Source: Vairimorpha ceranae
Taxonomy: Eukaryota; Microsporidia; Nosematidae
Assembly: GCF_000988165.1 (NCBI RefSeq)
Contig: NW_020169344.1
Span: 1-33,022, forward strand
Reading direction: 5' to 3'
DNA: 33,022 bases
In this document: one piece after another, positions 18,165 through 25,786 of the stretch
Position numbering within the stretch: the first letter of the stretch is position 1
How the letters are laid out: each line of letters opens with the position of its first letter
The notes under the pieces: model-generated
The model's database searches: none
What the model was told of the DNA's origin: nothing
Seen by the model: only the letters and a program-made list of their open reading frames with translations
Translations under genes and position numbers: made by a program

Positions 18165-19348
18165 TTAAAAAAATAAATATTTTAATTAATGAGGCACAAA
18201 ACTTACAGTAAATTAGTATAAAAATTTTTAGATAAACAGTTAACCTTCAGTTATTAAAAATATTTAATTTAGTAAACAAATATATTTCTATATTAAAATC
18301 ATTTAGATCAATCATATGCTAAGCGTATTATTGAAGTTTATTGTAATAAGAAAAATATTAAATGTTTTGTATATCAAGACCATAAAGGTTACAGTAAAAT
18401 TGCGTATGTATATAAATTAAATTGAAATAATATTTAAATTATTATAGATTTTACAAAAATAAAGTAAAACTTAATATTTTTGTAAAGTGTCGTGTTTTTT
18501 AACAATATATAATTAGATATTCTTAACTTTTATTTGTCTAAATATATTTATCATTGATTTGTCTTAGTCGAAATTTTACTAACATTAACAAAGTGAATGT
18601 AGTTATTTAAATACATTTATAATTTTTTATAATTTATAAAAAAAAGCTTTAGGAATAAATGTTTCATAAAACCTTGTTTAAAAATTTTTCATATTTTTTA
18701 CTCTAAGCAAACAGTATTTTGCAGGTCTGCCTCTTCTTTGATAATATATTAAAGTGTTTTCAAGAGTTTTTTTAAGCAATATAGATTAAGTGTAAGCCTC
18801 ACTTTTGTCAATAAATTTAGATTTCCTTTTGTGTCTAGAGCGATATTTGCTTACTATTCCATTTCATAAGTACTTTTTTATACTATAAATTTAATAAAAA
18901 TAAAAAGGCTTAAATCTTTTTAATATGCATGTTAATAAATAAATTAATTTTTTTACATAGAAAAAAAAAGTTTAGAAGTTATTCTCTACTGAATGTAGTT
19001 AATATGTGATTTAGTAGATAAAATATTTTTATATAAATCTTATAAGAATATTATAAATTGCATAACAGTACTGCGATAAAACATTAGTATTAAAATTTAC
19101 TATCATGTTTTAACTTCTTTTGAGCTAATATAATGAAAGCATTTTGTAAAAGTCAGAAAGTAAACTTAAGCTCAACTTATCTTTTAAAATATTTACAGCA
19201 GCTCTGTCTAAAGGTTAATTAAAATTTGTTATTATTATTTTGTAATAATTAATCTTTATTTTATTATTTGTTTAAATACATTTATTTTTGAAGATGTTGT
19301 AAACGTTTATTGAAAGAAAAAGGCTAATTTTAAATTTTTATTAATAAA
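18165..19348. other. AT-rich gap with a second U5-loop-like word
   Basis: No supported protein gene in about 1.2 kb. On the - strand a second GACTTTTAC (19154-19146) lies inside a perfect 7-base inverted repeat (TTGAGCT 19120-19126 / AGCTCAA 19169-19175). The inner stem is poor and no CCC signal precedes it, so it may be a relic or chance. Near 18715-18790 the - strand has a short open stretch with a RGRPAK motif flanked by stops, too degraded to name. Confidence 0.45.
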
Positions 19349-19726
19349 TTAAATGAAATATTGTTCAAGTAACTTATTTAAAAACATAGAGTTTTTTATA
19401 GTTACAATTGTATACATTGCTAAAGATAAAGCAAAACAAAACAAAAGAAAGGCTACTATAAATATTGAAAAAGGAACTAAATGTTCAGAATACCATAAAA
19501 TTACAAGGATCATAACCGCGAATATAACCAAAATACCCAAAATGAGTGCAATAATGATCATGTTAAGTATCCTTTGTTTATTGTTCATCAATTTTAGCAT
19601 AAAGTTTCGTGTATCACTATTATCCTCCTCACTTTCAAAAATAGATACAGTTGTATTATCTGTTGCAAGAATGCCATTAAGATAAGCAAAAAAGCAAATC
19701 AAAGCAAAGTTTATTTTAGCCTTCAT
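19349..19726 (-). CDS. Small membrane protein with signal peptide
   Basis: A 125-residue protein I do not recognise. Residues 1-21 look like a cleavable signal peptide (KAKINFALICFFAYLNGILA), followed by an acidic and Thr/Ser-rich luminal or external segment (22-40) with an NNTT-like sequon (DNTTVS). Two long hydrophobic helices follow at about 53-78 and 82-110, then a short tail. CCCC at 19728-19731 sits one base before the ATG, which strongly supports a real gene despite its size. It stands alone between gene-poor stretches. It could be a lineage-specific ER, plasma membrane or spore-wall associated protein; the sequence does not say which. Confidence 0.75.
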   Translation of the reverse strand: MKAKINFALICFFAYLNGILATDNTTVSIFESEEDNSDTRNFMLKLMNNKQRILNMIIIALILGILVIFAVMILVILWYSEHLVPFSIFIVAFLLFCFALSLAMYTIVTIKNSMFLNKLLEQYFI

Positions 19727-19731
19727 TGGGG

Positions 19732-20090
19732 TAATTTTAATGTTTTAAAGTTAATTAAATTACAGCCAAAAATTTTTTAACATCCTGTGAAAATCATTTA
19801 AAAATTAAACTTACAAGTCATTAAAATTACAAAAGTTTCAATGGCGCCATTCTAGCAAAGAACTATTTATTTTTTTGTCATAATTCTCAAATAATTTTTA
19901 TAATAACTGTTAACTGAAGGATATGATAGACATCCATGTTTGACTCTGTCAATTAAAAACTTTAAAAATTAAGAAGGATAAAAAATTCTTAAAGGAAAAA
20001 GTAACGTTTTTTGCGTAAAATTAATAAAAAAATGAATAAGTCAAAATAAATTTTAAAAAAATTGTTTAATAATCTGAAAAAGTCTAATTA
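19732..20090. other. Upstream gap with a 12-bp GC-core palindrome
   Basis: No gene. It separates the small membrane protein start from the decayed transposase. The one conspicuous element is the perfect palindrome AATGGCGCCATT at 19840-19851, about 110 bases upstream of the start at 19726 and GC-rich against an AT-rich background. It could be a dimeric factor site; no evidence beyond symmetry. Confidence 0.5.
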
Positions 20091-20800
20091 CTATTTAAAC
20101 ACAAAAGATTTTTGGTTTCTTTTAAATGCAAGCAATTCTAGAGAATCACTTATTTTTATAAAAGTGTTATATTTTGCAAAATAATATTTAATTTCACATC
20201 TGCCCATGTCTCCTTTTTCGTATTTGTATTTATACCTGTTTAATAATTTATAAAACCAATACTATGATTTACTTTGTGATGTGTATATTTGTAATATATT
20301 TAATTTTACGTATCCTTTTTAACAATCAGTATGTTTAGTACTTCCTGGCATGACATAATTTTTAATTGGTGCCGAAAGTATATCCTCCTTTCTGCTTTTA
20401 AATTACACTAATACAAATTATCGGCAAGAAATACGTTCATCCTTTTCTATAACACATCCATCATCAACTCTGTGCTCTATTTGATATTTTCGCTTGCTGA
20501 ATTTAGACATGCCTACTTCTACAATTACGCCAGATCATCCTATTTTTGCATATCCTTTAATGTTTTGTCCTGCATGTTTCACAATACAGTTAATTATTTT
20601 TCTTAATCCCATGATAAATTTTATCATATGTTCTGCAAAAATGGAAATATAACTTTTGCAACTATTAGCCAATTGATCTTAGCATTAAAAGTGGCTTTTT
20701 ACTAGTAATTTTTGTTTCCTTCCTGCAAATTCCGCGAGTAAATCGAAAAATGTTCTGTTGTCTAATCATTTTTTTGACGTTGCCTTAAGACCAAAAATAA
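20091..20800 (-). pseudogene. Decayed Merlin/IS1595-type (ISXO2-like) transposase, second copy
   Basis: Translation of the - strand shows a nearly full-length but broken Merlin-type DDE transposase. In order: an N-terminal part with NRTFFD (about 20755), FAEHMIKFIMGLRKI (about 20600), SGVIVEVGMSKFSKRKY (about 20530-20480), GHRV-like EHRVDDG, APIKNYVMPGST then HTDC-stop-KGY (about 20350-20320), VNHSIGFIN (about 20265), NTNTKKETW, and the tail KISDSLELLAFKRN ending at TAG 20091-20093. There are several stops and at least two frameshifts. The first catalytic Asp is Gly and the third acid is Lys; only the middle Asp remains. It differs clearly from the copy at the left edge, so these are two separate insertions or lineages. 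Terminal repeats not found. Confidence 0.82.
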
Positions 20801-22420
20801 GATCTTTCTATAATATCAAAAACAATTTTATCAAATGTCTTCTTTATTTCATCAAAATAAATATTTATTTTTATGCCCAAAAAAGCCTAAAAAAATAAAC
20901 GACCTAGAGCTTTAAAAGTAATTTAAACTCTATAAGATTTAACATAAACTTGTTAATTTATATAAATTTAATTCTTTTTTAGTTTAATTTATGCAAAAAA
21001 TATTTCTTTTTAAAGATTTTTCTCCTTCTAAATTTTGCAACTCATTTTTGTGGTTTAAAATTTTTTATTGGTAGGATCAAATATAGATGCCTATTGTATC
21101 CCGCCTCCTAACTGTTTTTATTTTAAAAATTGTTATTTAAAAATAAATAAAAAAAAATTGAATTTTAATAAGTAAATTAATATTTTTGTAATTTAAATTT
21201 CATTTTAAAAATATTTTTAAAACAAAAACTTTAAACTTTTTACTACCTTTTATACATTGGCACTTAAATAATATTTAATTTGATCTTTTTATATTTTTTT
21301 AAACTTGTATAACTATTTACAAATTTTAATAAAGTTTAGTCAATTCTAAAAATTACTATCGTATCCATCATTATATCTTAAAATCCAATATCGACAATTA
21401 CGCTAGTTAAATTTTTTTGAAAGAAATAAAGTAATGTTTAAGTGCATACTGATTTCTAAAACAATTACTTTAGCATGTAAAGGTTAAAGCTCTAAGTTAA
21501 AGTGTCTAATTTTTTTTTAAATTTAACCTTAGAAAAAACAAAAACAAAAATATTTTTAAATATTTAATTAAATAACTATTTTTGGTCCATCAATCAATTC
21601 TTCTTAGAAATCAAAAAATTTTATATAAAAACCGTTGTTGGGATAAAACATAGGTTTATTTAATAACTATTATTTATTAACAGACATGTGAAAGATATTG
21701 ACCCAATACTTCTGATTGTACTGTTTTTAAATCTTTAATGTTCTACAACAAAGTTTAATAATTCTCGTTTCTTAATTAACGTATTTTTTATTTCTTCTTA
21801 CATGTTCGCCTCCAGTAACTTGTCTATTACATTCCGCTTCATTAAGTATTTTTATATCTTTAATAGTATATAAAATATCCATAAATAAAGTTTTTGACAA
21901 CATATCACACATAAAGAACTTTAAATAAGATCTAAAAACAGCCAATAGTTTGATAGATTTTAGGTATTTGTACAAATCGGATTTCTTAGTAGTAAATTAG
22001 TGATTTTGAAATTTGATAATTAAATTTTACTTGTGTTAATAAAAGTTTTTCTTTAAATTATAGAAAACTAAGTAAATCGATAGAGACACCAAAAAGTTTT
22101 GTTTGTGCTAGGGAGCAAAGGCATAAGTCAAAAAAAAATCAATTTTAAAAACTTTATAATAACGTTTTTTTTTGTATCTTAAAATTTGAGGTGTCTAATT
22201 ATTAAATAAAAATATTTTAAGGATATGATTGCTAGCTAGCAATTGGTAATATATTAACTTATAAAATAAAGGGTAAACAATATTTATATAATTCATATAC
22301 AATATTTGATATCTAATATAAAATTCTTTAATTTTTAGTAGCATAGAATTATTAAGCACATTTTAAAAAAGACACCTTTTTTTGTATACAAGAATTTTGT
22401 ATAAATATAAAATTTTTTAT
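20801..22420. other. Long AT-rich gap, probably transposon debris
   Basis: About 1.6 kb without a supported gene. The first part probably contains the decayed N terminus and flank of the Merlin copy. Other elements are a 9-bp inverted repeat (AAGGTTAAA 21480-21488 / TTTAACCTT 21522-21530), the word AGACACC near 22085 with its inverse GGTGTCT near 22190 and a further copy near 22370, and a perfect 16-bp palindrome at 22228-22243. A 67-codon frame on the - strand at 21772-21975 starts at TTG and is not called. Confidence 0.45.
22228..22243. repeat. Perfect 16-bp palindrome
   Basis: ATTGCTAGCTAGCAAT equals its own reverse complement. It lies about 190 bases upstream of the snoRNA/CHL1 block. 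It may be a dimeric binding site or an excision scar; function unknown. Confidence 0.9.
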
Positions 22421-22425
22421 AGCCC

Positions 22426-22488
22426 TTAGAAAGTGATGATTAAAGTTATCCCTGGCTGAGGATGATGAAATACATAATCTGATTCTCA
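22426..22488 (+). ncRNA. snR38: C/D-box snoRNA, snR38-like LSU rRNA methylation guide
   Basis: All four boxes are exact: C GTGATGA 22433-22439, D' CTGA 22456-22459, C' ATGATGA 22462-22468, D CTGA 22479-22482. A short terminal stem AGAA (22428-22431) / TTCT (22483-22486) closes it. A CCC signal lies at 22423-22425 just before the stem. The 12 bases before D' (AGTTATCCCTGG, 22444-22455) are fully complementary to CCAGGGATAACT, the near-universal LSU rRNA segment next to the peptidyl-transferase centre. By the D+5 rule the methylated base is the second G of GGG, equivalent to E. coli G2446. From memory this is yeast 25S Gm2815, the target of snR38. The guide before box D (10 bases) has no target I recognise. 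It ends about 22 bases before the CHL1 start. Confidence 0.85.
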
Positions 22489-22510
22489 TTTTATAATTTT
22501 TTATCCTTCT

Positions 22511-24313
22511 ATGAAGATACCTGACCTCTATGACATACAGAAGAAATTTATAACTGATTGCAAAAAAGTTATTGATAACTCTTCTGTAGGTATTTTTTCT
22601 AGTCCTACTGGTACTGGTAAAACATTATCTTTATTACTTAGTGTACTCGAGTACATAACAGAATTAGAAGAAGATGATGTTTTATTAGAAAATCTTGTGG
22701 AAAACTTTTCTAGAACTAAAATATATTTCTGTTCTAGAACACATTCTCAATTAAAACAATGTTTGCATGAATTTAAAAATTTAGAAGTAAAAACAAATTC
22801 TGTTATTTTAGGATCTCGGAAAATTTATTGCATAAATAGAGAAATTGATAATAAAGAGGATATTAATAAAGTTAATCAAAAATGTAAAGATTTGATTAAG
22901 CAAGATAATTGTAAATATTATAAGCAGGACATGTTTGTGTCCGGTATTTATGACATTGAACAGCTTGTTAAAGAAGGTAGAAAACATAAAGCGTGTCCTT
23001 ATTTTTTTAGTAAAAAATATTTTAAAAAGTGTGAATTGGTCTTTTTGCCATATAATTTGCTTTTTAATGAAGAAAATAGAAAAAATATAAATATCAATTT
23101 AATTAACAGCATTGTTATTGTTGATGAAGCACACAATATTATCGATACAGTGAATAATTTTAATACGATTACAATACATTATGAAATAATAGAAAAATAT
23201 TTTGTTGCTTTTAATAAATACAAAAAGCTCCTGAATTTAAATTCAAAATCTATAAAAATTGTAGTTAATATGTTAGATATATTACAAAAATTAGTAAAAT
23301 ATAAAAATTCTATTTCTAAAATTATGGAAGTAAACGCTTTTTTGTATGATTCTAATTTGTTAAAATATAATATGCTTGATATTGAAGAGAATTTGAAACA
23401 ATACAATATTTGTGCAAAGATAGAAGCGTATGGTAAGAATTTACAGAATAAAATTTTTGACATTATTAAGTTTCTAAGTTTACTTGTAAATTCAGATAAA
23501 AATTGTAAGATTGAAGTAGCAGATAAATATTTAAAAATTTTTCCGATTGATGCAAAATTATATTTTGAACCTTTTTTTGATTGTCAATCTATCGTTTTTG
23601 CAGGTGGAACAATGGAACCGATACAACCCTTGCAAGATATTTTTAATGCAAAAAATGTTGAATATTTTTCGTATGATTCTATAATTAAAAATTTTAGAGG
23701 ATTTATCATTTGTGAATTTGATCATAAAAGATTTGAGTTGACTGAGAAGACAAGAGATGTCGAAAAGATTCAAATGGAAATAATATTGATTATTAAAAAA
23801 ATAGCTTGTACGGTTAAAAAGGGTGGGGTTGTAGTTTTTTTACCATCAAAATATTATCTAGAATTTTTGAGAAAATTACTAAAAGATTCTGAAAATTATT
23901 TTTTTGAAAATTTTGACACCTTCGAAGATTATACAAAAGCTACAAAAACGAATAAATGTGTATTATTTGCTGTTATGGGTGGTAAATTGAGTGAAGGTGT
24001 AAATTTTAATGATGACCTATGCAGAGTTTTAGTTATTTTTGGTGTGCCATTTCCAAATATTTCAGTTGAAATTGCAGAAAAAATTAAATATTTTGGGGAA
24101 AATTTTTATTTGCAAATGGCGATGAAAAAAGTTAATCAAACAATTGGACGAGCACTTCGTCATGTTAATGATTATGCATCTATTTTTTTGATAGATGCAA
24201 GATATAATAAATATAAAAAAGATCTTAGTTTATGGTTTAGACAAAAAGTAAAAGATATAAATTTTGAAACAGCATTAAATGAGACAGGGAAGTTTCTAGA
24301 TGAGCATTATTAA
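22511..24313 (+). CDS. CHL1: CHL1/DDX11-type iron-sulfur DNA helicase
   Basis: 5'-3' DNA helicase of the XPD/RAD3 superfamily, needed for sister-chromatid cohesion and replication-linked repair. The 600 residues are shorter than yeast CHL1 (861), mostly through loop loss. Walker A SPTGTGKT at 31-38, CSRTHSQLKQ at 74-83, an iron-sulfur cluster with Cys107, 125, 134 and 162, DEAHN at 205-209, and near the C terminus GGKLSEGVNF, GVPFPN and QTIGRALRH. The CHL1-type features are VDEAHNIIDTVN, FAGGTMEPI (compare AGGTMQPV) and ACPYF, which separate it from XPD, RTEL1 and FANCJ. ATCC lies five bases before ATG 22511. It is preceded by the snoRNA and converges with the Brix gene over 73 bases. Confidence 0.9.
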   Translation: MKIPDLYDIQKKFITDCKKVIDNSSVGIFSSPTGTGKTLSLLLSVLEYITELEEDDVLLENLVENFSRTKIYFCSRTHSQLKQCLHEFKNLEVKTNSVILGSRKIYCINREIDNKEDINKVNQKCKDLIKQDNCKYYKQDMFVSGIYDIEQLVKEGRKHKACPYFFSKKYFKKCELVFLPYNLLFNEENRKNININLINSIVIVDEAHNIIDTVNNFNTITIHYEIIEKYFVAFNKYKKLLNLNSKSIKIVVNMLDILQKLVKYKNSISKIMEVNAFLYDSNLLKYNMLDIEENLKQYNICAKIEAYGKNLQNKIFDIIKFLSLLVNSDKNCKIEVADKYLKIFPIDAKLYFEPFFDCQSIVFAGGTMEPIQPLQDIFNAKNVEYFSYDSIIKNFRGFIICEFDHKRFELTEKTRDVEKIQMEIILIIKKIACTVKKGGVVVFLPSKYYLEFLRKLLKDSENYFFENFDTFEDYTKATKTNKCVLFAVMGGKLSEGVNFNDDLCRVLVIFGVPFPNISVEIAEKIKYFGENFYLQMAMKKVNQTIGRALRHVNDYASIFLIDARYNKYKKDLSLWFRQKVKDINFETALNETGKFLDEHY

Positions 24314-24386
24314 GAAATTAAAAAATGTAAAAGATTTGTAAAAAACATTAAAAATTAATTTATTGAAAATAATAAAATTTTTAAAA

Positions 24387-24926
24387 TTATATTGGAAAAA
24401 AATCCTCTTCAATTTTCTTAATTCTAAGTGTAAGACGAGGACCTATCTCTGTAAGTCCGACTTTAATGTTTTCTTCTTCTACTGTTTCTATTTTATAGTG
24501 TCTTATTTGTATAAAATCATTTTCAAAATGAAAATTTATATTTCTTTCTGGTGTATTGTTTGGATGACTAAGATTTGTAAAGAAATCATTGTATTTACTT
24601 TCCCCGGTGATCGTAATAAGTGGGTCTGTAGAATAAATAGCGTTACTAAAAATTTTCATTTTTTCCTCAAATTCTTCGATACTAAAAGTAAAAGTAGGCC
24701 CATTTGGTCTCTGTCCAATTTTAATATAATTATCAGCTGTTACAATAAAATGACTCATTTTTAAATCTTCTCCTAAAGATTTATATCTTCTAACGCTTAC
24801 ATTCTTATCTTTTAGCTTGTATGTGGTGTTTGGTAAAAATAATTTTCTAAAAACTGTGCATAAAGTCTTTGCTCGTTTTTTTGGTTTTTTAGAACAAATT
24901 ACAAGTTTATTAATACATTCATCCAT
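24387..24926 (-). CDS. SSF1: Brix-domain ribosome biogenesis protein, SSF1/PPAN-like
   Basis: Brix-domain nucleolar protein acting in 60S subunit assembly. The first ATG (24926) follows CCCC (24929-24932) by two bases; the longer reading from TTG at 24938 runs through that signal and is rejected. That gives 179 residues, essentially only the Brix domain, against 450 for yeast SSF1. Seen: SHFIVTADNYIKIGQRPNGPTFTF near 58-81 and the terminal LTEIGPRLTLRIKKIEE (about 158-174). The GPTxTF block and the LTEIGPRLT phrase are closest to SSF1/PPAN; RPF2, IMP4, BRX1 and RPF1 use different wording at these sites. The lysine-rich C-terminal extension of SSF1 is absent. Domain certain, subfamily likely. 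Confidence 0.82.
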   Translation of the reverse strand: MDECINKLVICSKKPKKRAKTLCTVFRKLFLPNTTYKLKDKNVSVRRYKSLGEDLKMSHFIVTADNYIKIGQRPNGPTFTFSIEEFEEKMKIFSNAIYSTDPLITITGESKYNDFFTNLSHPNNTPERNINFHFENDFIQIRHYKIETVEEENIKVGLTEIGPRLTLRIKKIEEDFFPI

Positions 24927-24967
24927 AAGGGGAGACAAAATAAAAAAATATTATAAAATTTATTCAA

Positions 24968-25696
24968 TTAGTCCCATTTACTCATGTCTTCAATATCATC
25001 ATCTTCAAATCTATAACAAGGTTTTTCAATGCCATTTTCTTTAGCTGGGGAAGATCTCCATAAAGAAGATAAGTTTTCAGAAGACGACCTTATAATTTTG
25101 GCGGAAGGTATAATAATACTTTTACCAAATTTGCCTCCATATTCTACAGTTTTATTTGTAACTTGTTTAACACCAGAAATAAAAGAATTAGAAACAATGC
25201 TAAATTTGTCATATAATTTACTCTTAAAGCTTTCTTCATTAGCAATCGTTTTGGGTTCGTAAAATCTTGTAGAATAGTAAATGCTATTTCTTTTGTTCTG
25301 CAAATTGGAATATTCTTCTTCACAAAGACCAAGTTCTTCATAAACACGTGATTTTAACTTTTCTCCATACTTTTTTACTAAAGGATCATAGTATAACACA
25401 TTACACTCTTTATTCTGTAAATTATGCTTTTCTAAAAATTCTGTAAATTTTTCATTTCCTCCTAGTTTCATAAAAAGATATTCTACTTGACTCCATTTGT
25501 CCATATTAACACTTTTTACAAAAGAAATGTTTACACCAAAAGATCTGTGTATTGATGTGCAGTCAAAACATAAAAAAATGCCAAATGTCTTAGATGTCCA
25601 TTGTGTGTTGGGAATATTACAATCAATACATCTGTTATTACTAGGATTTTTAAGTAATTCTACAAGTTGACTATTATAAGATTCTTTACTTTCCAT
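24968..25696 (-). CDS. ArfGAP zinc-finger protein
   Basis: GTPase-activating protein for ARF1-type GTPases, controlling COPI coat turnover at the Golgi. The N-terminal ArfGAP finger has Cys23, 26, 43 and 46 with the canonical 16-residue spacing, and the arginine finger follows in HRSFGV (Arg51). VKSVNMDKW and KLGGNEKFTEFLEKH complete the domain to about residue 110. The C-terminal half (about 150-235) is Ser/Lys-rich with hydrophobic spacing and ends with an acidic DDDIEDMSKWD tail. Yeast has GCS1 and GLO3 as main candidates and the sequence does not settle which. CCC lies about 13 bases before ATG 25696. It is tandem with the Brix gene (41 bases) and Hsp70 (90 bases). Confidence 0.92.
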   Translation of the reverse strand: MESKESYNSQLVELLKNPSNNRCIDCNIPNTQWTSKTFGIFLCFDCTSIHRSFGVNISFVKSVNMDKWSQVEYLFMKLGGNEKFTEFLEKHNLQNKECNVLYYDPLVKKYGEKLKSRVYEELGLCEEEYSNLQNKRNSIYYSTRFYEPKTIANEESFKSKLYDKFSIVSNSFISGVKQVTNKTVEYGGKFGKSIIIPSAKIIRSSSENLSSLWRSSPAKENGIEKPCYRFEDDDIEDMSKWD

Positions 25697-25786
25697 ATTT
25701 GTTGACTGAGGGAAAATTTATTTATATTTTGAAACATAAAGAAATCAATAAATTTTGGACAAATTAAATCTTTATTGCAAAACCCT

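Noticed and set aside
18700..18800. - strand stretch with RGRPAK as an AT-hook gene remnant
   Set aside because: Open for only about 22 codons, flanked by stops, with no start signal.
21772..21975. 67-codon frame on the - strand
   Set aside because: Opens at TTG rather than ATG, no start signal and no recognisable motif; treated as chance or relic.
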